Assembly (NCBI RefSeq): GCF_003480315.1
Contig: NZ_QUIV01000004.1
Coordinates: forward strand, 107,000 to 170,999
DNA length: 64,000 bases
Direction of reading: 5' to 3'
Source: Clostridium sp. AM33-3
GTDB lineage: Bacteria > Bacillota > Clostridia > Lachnospirales > Lachnospiraceae
The position numbers and the translations under genes are program-made. Below are positions 26,121 through 34,703 of this stretch, one piece after another (positions within the stretch are counted from its first letter, which is position 1; every line of letters starts with the position of its first letter). The notes under the pieces are model-generated. The model was not told where the DNA came from. It did not search any database and worked only from the letters and a program-made list of their open reading frames with translations.

Positions 26121-26134
26121 TTCGTATATACGAA
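26121..26134. promoter_or_regulatory. 14-bp palindrome upstream of ppdK, operator candidate
   Basis: TTCGTATATACGAA is a perfect 14-bp palindrome in the 304-bp gap between moeA and ppdK, about 90 bp before the ppdK promoter. The AT-rich flanks repeat the word ATATGC. Apart from this and the promoter, I see nothing else in the gap. Confidence 0.4.
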
Positions 26135-26222
26135 CTGCTATCGCATATGTGAAAATAACGAAGAATCGACAAAGTTTTACGAGTTTTTGCTAAAAAATAT
26201 ACAAAAAACACACACAAAAACC

Positions 26223-26250
26223 TTTACTCCTGGAAAAAATATGGTATACT
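26223..26250 (+). promoter_or_regulatory. Promoter of ppdK
   Basis: TTTACT (26223-26228) and TATACT (26245-26250) with a 16-bp spacer, and a TGG directly before the -10 (extended -10). The leader to the ATG is about 93 nt. Confidence 0.55.
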
Positions 26251-26349
26251 TATACCAGACCGTCGAAGGATTCTTTTTTGTGCAAAAACTATACAAGACG
26301 GAGCAAAAGCGTAGACGTGAGTCTGCATAAGTTGAGGAGGAATAAACCA

Positions 26350-28977
26350 ATGGCTAAAAAGTGGGTGTACTTATTTACAGAGGGTGACGCTACCATGAGA
26401 AATCTTCTCGGTGGTAAAGGCGCAAACCTGGCTGAGATGACAAATATCGGTCTTCCGGTACCGCAGGGCTTCACCATTACAACAGAGGCCTGCACACAGT
26501 ACTATGAGGATGGCCGCGAGATCAATGACGAGATCCAGGGCCAGATCAACGAGTATATCGTAAAGATGGAAGAGATTACCGGAAAGAAATTCGGCGATCT
26601 TGAAAACCCGCTTCTTGTTTCTGTACGTTCCGGCGCACGCGCTTCCATGCCTGGTATGATGGACACCATCTTAAATTTGGGCTTAAACGAGGAAGTAGTA
26701 AACGTAATTGCTGAGAAATCCGGCAATGCTCGTTGGGCTTGGGACTGCTACAGAAGATTCATTCAGATGTATTCCGACGTCGTAATGGAAGTCGGCAAGA
26801 AATATTTTGAGGCTCTCATCGACCAGATGAAAGAGAAAAAAGGCGTTAAGCTTGACGTTGAGCTGGACGCAGATGATTTAAAAGAGCTGGCTAACCAGTT
26901 CAAGGCTGAGTACAAGAATAAGATCGGCGCAGACTTCCCGGATGATCCGAAGGAGCAGTTAATGGGCGCTATCAAAGCTGTGTTCCGTTCCTGGGACAAC
27001 CCGCGTGCAAACGTTTACCGTCGTGACAACGATATCCCGTATTCCTGGGGTACTGCTGTAAACGTACAGTCCATGGCATTTGGTAACATGGGTGATGACT
27101 GCGGTACCGGTGTTGCATTTACCCGTGACCCGGCAACCGGCGCAAAGGGACTGTTCGGTGAGTTCTTAACCAACGCACAGGGCGAGGACGTAGTAGCTGG
27201 TGTCCGCACTCCGATGCACATCCAGGAGATGGCAGAGAAGTTCCCGCAGGCTTACGCTGATTTCGAAAAGGTATGTAAGACTCTGGAGGATCACTACAGA
27301 GACATGCAGGATATGGAGTTTACCGTAGAGCATGGAAAGCTTTACATGCTGCAGACCCGTAACGGCAAGAGAACTGCTCAGGCAGCATTAAAGATTGCCT
27401 GTGACCTGGTAGATGAGGGCATGAGAACTCCGGAAGAGGCAGTCGCTATGATCGACCCGCGTAACCTGGATTCCTTACTGCATCCGACCTTCGACCAGAA
27501 AGCATTAAAGGCAGCTACCCCGATCGCAAAGGCTCTGGGCGCGGCTCCTGGCGCAGCCTGTGGTAAGATCGTATTCACTGCAGATGACGCAGTAGAGTGG
27601 GCAGAGAGAGGCGAGAAGGTAGTTCTGGTCCGTCTTGAGACTTCACCGGAGGATATCACCGGAATGAAAGCTTCCCAGGGTATCCTGACTGTTCGTGGTG
27701 GTATGACCTCTCATGCAGCAGTTGTTGCACGTGGCATGGGCGCATGCTGTGTATCCGGCTGCGGCGATATCATCATGGATGAAGAAAATAAGAAATTTAC
27801 CTTACATGGCAAAGAGTACCATGAGGGCGACGTTATCTCCTTCGATGGTTCTACCGGCTGTGTATATGATGGAGCAATCCCGACTGTAGAGGCAACCATT
27901 GCAGGTGAGTTCGGACGTATCATGGCCTGGGCTGATGAGTACAGAACCATGTCCGTACGCACCAACGCAGATACCCCGCACGATGCACAGAAGGCTCGTG
28001 AGCTTGGCGCAGAAGGAATTGGCCTTTGCCGTACCGAGCATATGTTCTTCGAGGGCGACCGTATCGAGGCATTCCGTGAGATGATCTGCTCCGATACCGT
28101 AGAAGAAAGAGAAGAAGCTCTGGAGAAGATCCTTCCGTTACAGCAGGGCGATTTCGAGCAGCTCTATGAGGCTATGGAGGGCAACCCTGTAACCATCCGT
28201 TTCCTGGATCCGCCGTTACATGAGTTCGTTCCGACTGAGGAAGCTGACATTGAGAAGCTGGCTAAGGCAAAAGGTAAGACCGTTGCAGAGATTAAGGCAA
28301 TCTGCGAGTCCCTGCATGAGTTCAACCCGATGATGGGTCATCGTGGCTGCCGTCTGGCTGTTACCTACCCGGAGATCGCTGTGATGCAGACCAAGGCTGT
28401 GATCCGTGCAGCAATCAAAGTGAAAGCTGCTCATCCGGATTGGAATATCGTTCCGGAGATCATGATCCCGCTTATTGGCGACGTTAAAGAGTTAAAATAC
28501 TGCAAGAAGACCGTTGTTGAGACTGCTGACGCAGAAATCGCAGCAGCAGCATCTGATCTGAAGTACCATGTAGGTACCATGATCGAGATCCCGAGAGCAG
28601 CCCTGACTGCAGACGAGATCGCAAAAGAGGCTGACTTCTTCTGCTTCGGTACCAACGATCTGACCCAGATGACTTTTGGCTTCTCCCGTGATGATGCAGG
28701 CAAGTTCTTAGGTGCATACTACGATGCTAAGATCTACGAGAACGATCCGTTTGCAAAACTGGATCAGACCGGTGTCGGCAAGCTGATGGAGATGGCTATT
28801 AAGCTTGGCAAGTCCGCTAACCCGGATTTGCACATCGGTATCTGTGGCGAGCACGGCGGAGATCCGTCTTCCGTAGAGTTCTGCAACAAGATCGGTCTGG
28901 ATTATGTATCCTGCTCACCGTATCGTGTGCCGATCGCAAGACTGGCAGCAGCACAGGCTGCAATTGCCCAGAAATAA
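26350..28977 (+). CDS. ppdK: Pyruvate, phosphate dikinase
   Basis: PPDK interconverts pyruvate, ATP and Pi with PEP, AMP and PPi, and in anaerobic clostridia serves glycolysis or gluconeogenesis. The 875 residues match the well-studied Clostridium symbiosum enzyme closely along their full length (from memory). The N-terminal nucleotide domain starts KWVYLFTEGDATMRNLLGGK, the phospho-carrier histidine is in GGMTSHAAVVARGMG (about residue 455), and the PEP-binding barrel ends with GICGEHGGDPSSVEFC, which holds the catalytic cysteine region. AGGAGG lies 9 bp before ATG 26350. The codon choice looks strongly biased, which fits high expression, and the gene is a single unit with its own promoter and terminator. 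Confidence 0.98.
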   Translation: MAKKWVYLFTEGDATMRNLLGGKGANLAEMTNIGLPVPQGFTITTEACTQYYEDGREINDEIQGQINEYIVKMEEITGKKFGDLENPLLVSVRSGARASMPGMMDTILNLGLNEEVVNVIAEKSGNARWAWDCYRRFIQMYSDVVMEVGKKYFEALIDQMKEKKGVKLDVELDADDLKELANQFKAEYKNKIGADFPDDPKEQLMGAIKAVFRSWDNPRANVYRRDNDIPYSWGTAVNVQSMAFGNMGDDCGTGVAFTRDPATGAKGLFGEFLTNAQGEDVVAGVRTPMHIQEMAEKFPQAYADFEKVCKTLEDHYRDMQDMEFTVEHGKLYMLQTRNGKRTAQAALKIACDLVDEGMRTPEEAVAMIDPRNLDSLLHPTFDQKALKAATPIAKALGAAPGAACGKIVFTADDAVEWAERGEKVVLVRLETSPEDITGMKASQGILTVRGGMTSHAAVVARGMGACCVSGCGDIIMDEENKKFTLHGKEYHEGDVISFDGSTGCVYDGAIPTVEATIAGEFGRIMAWADEYRTMSVRTNADTPHDAQKARELGAEGIGLCRTEHMFFEGDRIEAFREMICSDTVEEREEALEKILPLQQGDFEQLYEAMEGNPVTIRFLDPPLHEFVPTEEADIEKLAKAKGKTVAEIKAICESLHEFNPMMGHRGCRLAVTYPEIAVMQTKAVIRAAIKVKAAHPDWNIVPEIMIPLIGDVKELKYCKKTVVETADAEIAAAASDLKYHVGTMIEIPRAALTADEIAKEADFFCFGTNDLTQMTFGFSRDDAGKFLGAYYDAKIYENDPFAKLDQTGVGKLMEMAIKLGKSANPDLHIGICGEHGGDPSSVEFCNKIGLDYVSCSPYRVPIARLAAAQAAIAQK

Positions 28978-29006
28978 TAATTTGTAATTTAACAGCATAA
29001 TGTTTC

Positions 29007-29042
29007 AGAGACCGCATTTGTTCCTCAATGCGGTCTCTTTTT
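29007..29042 (+). terminator. Intrinsic terminator after ppdK
   Basis: A perfect 12-bp stem, AGAGACCGCATT (29007-29018) with AATGCGGTCTCT (29027-29038), followed by five Ts. Confidence 0.9.
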
Positions 29043-29063
29043 GCGTAACTGCGTTATTCCTAG

Positions 29064-29092
29064 TGGAAATCAGAAATGAATTGTGCTACACT
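29064..29092 (+). promoter_or_regulatory. Promoter of the Hpt / GGDEF-HD-GYP pair
   Basis: TGGAAA (29064-29069) and TACACT (29087-29092) with 17 bp and a TGC before the -10 (extended -10). Confidence 0.45.
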
Positions 29093-29156
29093 GCATATAT
29101 ACTGTTACTTGCGAAGACAGCAGATACAAATAATAAAATCAATCAGAGGGAAAAGA

Positions 29157-29513
29157 ATGACAACAAAAGAGTGTTATGAGAAAATCGGATCCAATTATGA
29201 GAGCATATTAGGCAGATTTGGTAGCGAGGCGCTGGTGAAGCGCTTTGCACTGAAGTTTTTAAAAGATCCAAGCTACGCAGAATTAAGTGAGGCGCTGGAG
29301 GCACGTGACGCAGAACGTGCATTTCGTGCGGCTCATACGTTAAAGGGAGTTTGTCTGAATCTGGGGTTTGACCGCCTGTATGAGATCAGTGCGGCCATGA
29401 CGGAAGACCTTCGCGGCAGGGATATCAATGGCGGAGACCGCTTATTTTCGGAACTTACCACATGCTACGAGCAGTTAACAGACGTAATCCGGCAGCTGGA
29501 AGCGGAGGCATGA
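29157..29513 (+). CDS. Histidine phosphotransfer (Hpt) domain protein
   Basis: This 118-residue protein is a stand-alone Hpt domain. The phosphorylatable histidine is in AHTLKGVCLNLGF, the classic HxxKG....LG motif. Such proteins pass phosphoryl groups between receivers in phosphorelays. GAGGG precedes ATG 29157. The next gene starts 7 bp after the stop and contains a receiver domain, so this Hpt may donate to or accept from it; the hybrid kinase at 40718-43576, which lacks an obvious C-terminal Hpt, is another possible partner. Confidence 0.88.
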   Translation: MTTKECYEKIGSNYESILGRFGSEALVKRFALKFLKDPSYAELSEALEARDAERAFRAAHTLKGVCLNLGFDRLYEISAAMTEDLRGRDINGGDRLFSELTTCYEQLTDVIRQLEAEA

Positions 29514-29520
29514 GCTGCAT

Positions 29521-31503
29521 ATGAATTCACCTTATAAAATGACGGGGCAGCAGGCAGAGGAGCGGATGCAGCTGTACCGGAAAATCTTTACGGTTGTACG
29601 TCTCCTGGATGCCGGAGACCTTCGTTTGTCTGGAAGCAATGAAGACAAAGAATACCAGACCGGCAAAATGGAACATTGCAGCTGCTATGAGTATTGGAAG
29701 AAGAACGAACCCTGTGAAAACTGTATTTCCAGAAAGGTCTATCAGGACCGGAAACAGCGGACCAAGCTGGAGTATAAAGGAAATGAACTGTTTGAGGTGA
29801 CAGCCTGTTTTGTGGAAGTAGATGGAAAGCCTTGTGTGATGGAGCTGGTACGCCGTATGGATGGAGAGCTTCTGATCGATGCGGAAGGCCGGGAGAAACT
29901 TCTGAACCGTCTTACCAGCTATCACGACGAGCTCTATATCGATGCGCTGACGGGAGCTTATAACCGCCGTTATTACGAGGACAAGATCAAGACTTCTGTC
30001 CAGAAGGGTGGCATCGCCATGATCGATCTGGATGATTTCAAGCTCTATAACGATACCTGCGGCCATGATGCCGGTGATGCAGTTCTCAAAACGATAGTGC
30101 TGATAATCCGCAGCTGCATCCGTGATGCGGATTCTCTGATCCGCTATGGTGGAGATGAATTCCTTCTTCTGATGCCGGACATCAGCCGCGAGGAGTTTGA
30201 GGAATTCCTTCAGAGGATAAAACAGAAAATCCATGAGTCAGAGGTTCCGGGCTATACGCAGCTGAATCTTTCTGTCAGTACAGGCGGTGTTCTGATGGAC
30301 GGAACAGAAACGGTAGAGGATGCGGCTGTCCGGGCAGATAAGCTCATGTACCGGGCAAAGAACCGGAAAAATATGGTAGTCACAGCCGGAAGCAGGGAAG
30401 AGACTCAGCAGCAAGGCCAGGCCGAAGAAGTGCAGAACAATATCAAGCAGCAGATCCTTATCGTAGATGATTCCGCGCTGAACCGGGAGATTCTTTCGGA
30501 GATGCTGCATTCAGATTTTCGTATTCTGGAGGCGGAGAACGGAGAACAGAGCATATCTGTGCTGGAACAGTACGGAACCGGGATTGCACTGATCCTGCTG
30601 GATATCGTGATGCCGGGAATGAATGGATTTGAGGTGCTGGAATATATGACCAGGAACCACTGGATCGAGGAGGTGCCGGTCATCATGATTTCCAGTGAAA
30701 ATTCAGAATCTTACATTCGGAAAGCCTATGAGCTTGGCGTATCCGACTATATCAGTAGGCCCTTTGATGCCAAGGTGGTATTTCAACGTGTTTTTAACAC
30801 CATTAAGCTGTATGCAAAGCAGCGCCGCCTGATCAGGCTGGTTACCAGCCAGATTTATGAGAAAGAGAAGAATAACCGCATCATGGTAGCCATCTTAAGC
30901 CAGATCGTGGAGTTCCGTAACGGGGAGAGCGGACTTCACGTTTCCCACATCAACCAGCTGACAAATCTGCTTCTGGAACGCCTGGTGCAGAAAACGAAAC
31001 AGTATCATTTCTCCAGGGCAGACAGAGAGCTCATCGCAACGGCGTCTGCGCTTCATGATATCGGAAAGATCGGTATTGATGAAAAGATTCTGAACAAGCA
31101 GGGAAAACTGACAGCAGAAGAATTTGAGATCATGAAGACCCACACGCTGATAGGAGCTACCATGCTGAAGCATATGACGGTCTATCAGAATGAAGCCATT
31201 GTAAAGATCGCGTGCCAGATCTGCCGCTGGCACCATGAACGCTATGACGGAATGGGTTACCCGGATGGACTAAAAGGTGAAGAAATTCCAATCGTAGCCC
31301 AGGTGGTTTCGATCGTCGATGTGTACGATGCGCTGGTGAGCCCTCGTGTATACAAAAACGCGTATTCGCACGACGTGGCTATGCGCATGATCCTGGATGG
31401 AGAATGCGGCGTGTTTAATCCGCTGCTGCTGGAATGCCTGGAGGAGATCCAGGATAAGATCCATGTTTATTATACTCCTCCGCATGGAGCGACACGGGAT
31501 TAG
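29521..31503 (+). CDS. Diguanylate cyclase / receiver / HD-GYP phosphodiesterase protein
   Basis: This 660-residue protein joins synthesis and breakdown modules of cyclic di-GMP. Residues 1-115 form a PAS-like sensor with four cysteines (C53, C55, C65, C68). A GGDEF domain follows with an intact active site (210-214) and an I-site RDAD (201-204) at the usual five-residue distance, so product inhibition is expected. A receiver domain (311-430) has D361 as phospho-acceptor, but the conserved lysine is an arginine (SRPFD, R413). The HD-GYP domain (about 450-650) has LHDIGKIG (H512-D513) and HHERYDGMGYPDGLKG. No membrane segment is seen. The upstream Hpt gene is 7 bp away. Which activity dominates cannot be read from sequence. 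Confidence 0.92.
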   Translation: MNSPYKMTGQQAEERMQLYRKIFTVVRLLDAGDLRLSGSNEDKEYQTGKMEHCSCYEYWKKNEPCENCISRKVYQDRKQRTKLEYKGNELFEVTACFVEVDGKPCVMELVRRMDGELLIDAEGREKLLNRLTSYHDELYIDALTGAYNRRYYEDKIKTSVQKGGIAMIDLDDFKLYNDTCGHDAGDAVLKTIVLIIRSCIRDADSLIRYGGDEFLLLMPDISREEFEEFLQRIKQKIHESEVPGYTQLNLSVSTGGVLMDGTETVEDAAVRADKLMYRAKNRKNMVVTAGSREETQQQGQAEEVQNNIKQQILIVDDSALNREILSEMLHSDFRILEAENGEQSISVLEQYGTGIALILLDIVMPGMNGFEVLEYMTRNHWIEEVPVIMISSENSESYIRKAYELGVSDYISRPFDAKVVFQRVFNTIKLYAKQRRLIRLVTSQIYEKEKNNRIMVAILSQIVEFRNGESGLHVSHINQLTNLLLERLVQKTKQYHFSRADRELIATASALHDIGKIGIDEKILNKQGKLTAEEFEIMKTHTLIGATMLKHMTVYQNEAIVKIACQICRWHHERYDGMGYPDGLKGEEIPIVAQVVSIVDVYDALVSPRVYKNAYSHDVAMRMILDGECGVFNPLLLECLEEIQDKIHVYYTPPHGATRD

Positions 31504-31547
31504 CGGTGAAGGTATAGAGACGGGGGATAGAGACAGTGATCCCGTCA

Positions 31548-31576
31548 TTTACAATTTCTTTGCGTTATGTTATAAT
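31548..31576 (+). promoter_or_regulatory. Promoter of the YfcC-type transporter gene
   Basis: TTTACA (31548-31553) and a perfect TATAAT (31571-31576), 17-bp spacer. Confidence 0.6.
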
Positions 31577-31627
31577 TTTTTGTTGCGACTCGTTGACTAT
31601 ATTATTGAAAATGAAGGGGAACTACAA

Positions 31628-33139
31628 ATGGAAAAGAAAAAGAAGTTTCAGATGCCGCATACGTACATCATCATTTTTGGTGTAATTCTGTTTGCAGCAA
31701 TCCTGACCATGTTTATCCCGCTGGGTAAATATGAGACAAAAGAAATCACCTACACCATGAACGGAGAGGAAAAGACCAGAACCGTTCTGGATCCGGACAG
31801 CTTTGAGTATGTTCTGGATGAGAATGGAAACAGGGTGACAAAAGTTGCGCCGATCTTCGGTACGGAAGACTTTGGCGGTCAGGGTATTTTAAATTATGTA
31901 TTTGAGGGTCTGACAACCGGAAATAAAAATGGCACCGCAGTCGGTATCATTGCGTTTATCCTGGTTGTTGGCGGATCATTCGGTATCGTGCTGAGAACCG
32001 GCGCGGTGGAGGGCGGTATCATGCGCGTCATCAGCATGACAAACGGCAAGGAAATCTTTCTGGTGCCGATTCTCACCGTACTGTTTTCCCTGGGCGGTGC
32101 TGTGTTCGGCATGGGAGAGGAAGCCATTCCGTTCGTTATGATCCTGGTACCAATGTTCATTGCCATGGGGTATGATGCGGTAGTTGGCATCATGTGCAGC
32201 TATGTGGCTACCCAGATTGGATTTGGTACCTCCTGGCAGAACCCGTTCGGCCTGGCAGTGGCCCAGGGTATTGCCGGAATCCCGGTTATGTCAGGCGCAT
32301 GGTTCCGTATCCCGTTATGGATCATCTTCACTGCACTTACCTGTGTGTTCACCATGCGTTACGCGGCAAAGGTGAAAAAAAATCCGAAGCTCTCCGTTGC
32401 ATATGAGTCTGATCAGGAATACCGAGAGGACTTTGAGAAGAACGGCAAGGCAGATATTCCGTTTACATTTGGACATAAGCTGGTGCTTCTGACCATCCTG
32501 ATCTGCATGATCTGGACCATCTGGGGCGTAGTAACCCAGGGCTACTACATTCCGGAGATCGCTTCCCAGTTCTTTGTTATGGGTCTTGTTTCCGGTATCA
32601 TCGGTCTGATCTTCCACTTAAACGGCATGCAGATCAACGACATTCCGCGGGCCTTTGACCATGGTGCGGCAGACCTTCTCGGTGCGGCCATGTGCGTAGG
32701 TATGGCACAGGGAATCATCATCATTCTGGGCGGTACCAGCGCGACTGACGGAACCGTACTGAATACCATTCTGTATACCATCAGCAATGGCATGAAGAAC
32801 TTCCCGCCGGTGATCTCTGCATGGCTGATGTATGTGTTCCAGTCTGTCTTTAACTTCTTCGTGGTATCCGGTTCCGGCCAGGCAGCCCTGACGATGCCGA
32901 TCATGGCTCCGCTGGCAGACCTGGTTGGGGTAGAACGGCAGGTGGCTGTTCTGGCATACCAGCTTGGTGACGCATTCACTAACTTTATTGTTCCGACCAG
33001 TGGATGCCTTCTCGGCGCGCTGGCAGCAGCAAAGCTGGAATGGGGACAGTGGGCAAAGTTCCAGATTAAGTTCCAGGGCTTCCTGTTTGTATTCGCATCT
33101 ATTGCTGTAATTGTTGCCATGATGATCGGACTGTCCTAA
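31628..33139 (+). CDS. YfcC-family membrane carrier (DcuC-like superfamily)
   Basis: This 503-residue polytopic protein starts with a basic MEKKKKF tail and has about twelve hydrophobic segments. Motifs such as GGSFGIVLRTGAVEGGI, FGMGEEAIPFVMILVP, IGFGTSWQNPFGLAVAQGIAG and NFFVVSGSGQAALTMPIMAPL fit the YfcC branch of the C4-dicarboxylate/arginine-ornithine carrier superfamily. The substrate is not known; amino acids, dipeptides or short organic acids are candidates. ATG 31628 follows AAGGGGAA. A MATE exporter gene begins 25 bp after the stop and is probably in the same transcript. Confidence 0.85.
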   Translation: MEKKKKFQMPHTYIIIFGVILFAAILTMFIPLGKYETKEITYTMNGEEKTRTVLDPDSFEYVLDENGNRVTKVAPIFGTEDFGGQGILNYVFEGLTTGNKNGTAVGIIAFILVVGGSFGIVLRTGAVEGGIMRVISMTNGKEIFLVPILTVLFSLGGAVFGMGEEAIPFVMILVPMFIAMGYDAVVGIMCSYVATQIGFGTSWQNPFGLAVAQGIAGIPVMSGAWFRIPLWIIFTALTCVFTMRYAAKVKKNPKLSVAYESDQEYREDFEKNGKADIPFTFGHKLVLLTILICMIWTIWGVVTQGYYIPEIASQFFVMGLVSGIIGLIFHLNGMQINDIPRAFDHGAADLLGAAMCVGMAQGIIIILGGTSATDGTVLNTILYTISNGMKNFPPVISAWLMYVFQSVFNFFVVSGSGQAALTMPIMAPLADLVGVERQVAVLAYQLGDAFTNFIVPTSGCLLGALAAAKLEWGQWAKFQIKFQGFLFVFASIAVIVAMMIGLS

Positions 33140-33164
33140 TCGGAAATGACAGGAGCTATTCGGC

Positions 33165-34520
33165 ATGACAAATGATATGACCAGGGGAAATCCCGTACGT
33201 CTGATACTGGCCTTTATGATCCCGACGTTTCTCGGGAATATTTTCCAGCAGTTTTACAATCTGGTGGATTCTGTGGTGGCCGGCCGTTATATTGGTGTGG
33301 AAGCACTGGCGGCCATCGGAAGTACCACATCTTTGATTTTTCTGGTTACCGGATGGCTGCAGGGTATCACCAGCGGCTTTTCCATTATGGTAGCCCAGTG
33401 CTTTGGTGCAGGGGACTATAAACAGATGCGCCGTTACGTGGCAATGTCTGTCTATCTGTGTGTAGCTTTTGTGGTTGTAATGACGGCAGGACTCATGATA
33501 TTCAACGTACCGGTCCTCCGGCTGATGAACACACCTGATGAGATTCTGACTCCAACTGCAGCTTATATGAGCATTATTTATGCAGGTCTGTGTGTGACAG
33601 CGGCCTACAATGCCTTTGCCGCTGTGCTGCGGGCACTGGGAGATGGCCGGTCACCACTTTATTTTCTGATCATTTCCGCCGTGATCAACGCGGGGTTGGA
33701 TGTCCTTTTTATTGTCCGGTTCCACATGGGGGTGGAGGGATGTGCCTACGCGACCGTTATAGCTCAGGGAATCTCCGCGCTCCTGTGCCTTGGCTATATC
33801 GTCTGGAAATTTGATATCCTAAAGCTTCAGAAGGTTGATTTCCGGTTTGACTTTTCCATGAGCCGGAGGCTTCTTTCTATCGGTGTGCCAATGGGACTGC
33901 AGTTTTCCATTACCGCCATCGGAACCATCATTGTACAGAGTGCTATCAATGTGTTCGGAGCAGATTACATTGCGGGCTATGCAGCAGCGGGAAAGCTGCA
34001 AAATATGATCAATAGCATTTTCATTGCCTTTGGTGCCACCATCGCGACATTCGTGGGACAGAACCGCGGGGCAGGCAAAATGGACCGGGTGCATCAGGGC
34101 GTGAAGAATACGCAGATCATGATTCTGATCTCAGCAGCGGTATCGTTTCTGATCATTCATTTCTGCGCCAAAGAGCTCATGCTGATCTTTGTGGATGGTT
34201 CCCAGAAGCTGGTCATTGATGCGGCAGACCGGTATTTTATGGCTGTTTCCTGGGCTTATCCATTTCTTGGCAGCATTTTCCTCTACCGGAATGCGCTGCA
34301 GGGCATGGGCTATGGACTGGTGCCGATGCTGGGCGGTGTGTTTGAACTGCTGGCAAGAGGCGCGGTGGTTATGCTGGTATTACGTCTGGGCGGTGGATAT
34401 GTGAGTACCTGCCTGTCAGATCCGGCAGCCTGGGTTTCTGCGCTGATTCCACTGATTCCGTATTATTTTTACAAAATGCGGAAATATTCTTCTTTACAGG
34501 AGAAAAAAACTGTGTTATAG
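33165..34520 (+). CDS. MATE family efflux transporter
   Basis: This is a 451-residue exporter with two sets of six membrane segments. The N-terminal GNIFQQFYNLVDSVVAGRYIGVEALAAIG is spread over residues 24-52 (core motif FQQFYNLVDSVVAG) and the mid-protein repeat starts near LLSIGVPMGLQFS. MATE proteins export cationic drugs or metabolites using Na+ or H+. A ribosome site AGGAGC lies before the ATG. It follows the YfcC-type gene closely. The promoter for the next gene, folT, lies over its last codons. Confidence 0.93.
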   Translation: MTNDMTRGNPVRLILAFMIPTFLGNIFQQFYNLVDSVVAGRYIGVEALAAIGSTTSLIFLVTGWLQGITSGFSIMVAQCFGAGDYKQMRRYVAMSVYLCVAFVVVMTAGLMIFNVPVLRLMNTPDEILTPTAAYMSIIYAGLCVTAAYNAFAAVLRALGDGRSPLYFLIISAVINAGLDVLFIVRFHMGVEGCAYATVIAQGISALLCLGYIVWKFDILKLQKVDFRFDFSMSRRLLSIGVPMGLQFSITAIGTIIVQSAINVFGADYIAGYAAAGKLQNMINSIFIAFGATIATFVGQNRGAGKMDRVHQGVKNTQIMILISAAVSFLIIHFCAKELMLIFVDGSQKLVIDAADRYFMAVSWAYPFLGSIFLYRNALQGMGYGLVPMLGGVFELLARGAVVMLVLRLGGGYVSTCLSDPAAWVSALIPLIPYYFYKMRKYSSLQEKKTVL

Positions 34521-34521
34521 T
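34493..34521 (+). promoter_or_regulatory. Promoter of the folT riboswitch transcript
   Basis: TTTACA (34493-34498) and TATAGT (34516-34521), 17-bp spacer, overlapping the end of the MATE gene. Transcription would start near 34528, about 18 bases before the riboswitch. Confidence 0.6.
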
Positions 34522-34544
34522 AGCACACAAAATAAAATACAGAA

Positions 34545-34647
34545 AGCAGAGTAGATCTGTGTGCGTTAAGTGCCAGCTGGACAGGGAGTTGCCGGCAGGA
34601 CGAAGAAGCCGCCTGGTTTCGCGGTACACGGATCGCATCCCGCTGCG
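34545..34647 (+). promoter_or_regulatory. Tetrahydrofolate (THF) riboswitch
   Basis: The leader before folT matches the THF riboswitch consensus as I know it: an outer stem GCAG/CTGC, the AGAGTAGA start, the conserved GCGTTAAGTGCC (34563-34574), an inner GGGAGTTG..CGAAGAAG region, and the closing GGATCGCATCCCGCTGC segment. This class senses reduced folates in Firmicutes and often controls folT. Confidence 0.88.
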
Positions 34648-34662
34648 AAGAGGATATATTAT

Positions 34663-34694
34663 CTCCTTTGTAGTTGAGAATTCTGCAAAGGAGG
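34663..34694 (+). promoter_or_regulatory. Expression platform: hairpin sequestering the folT ribosome site
   Basis: CTCCTTTGTAG (34663-34673) pairs with CTGCAAAGGAG (34683-34693), an 11-bp stem with one G-U pair. The 3' arm is the folT ribosome site AAAGGAGG (34687-34694), 9 bp before its ATG, so control is probably at translation. No T run follows. Confidence 0.8.
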
Positions 34695-34703
34695 TAATTT
34701 TTT

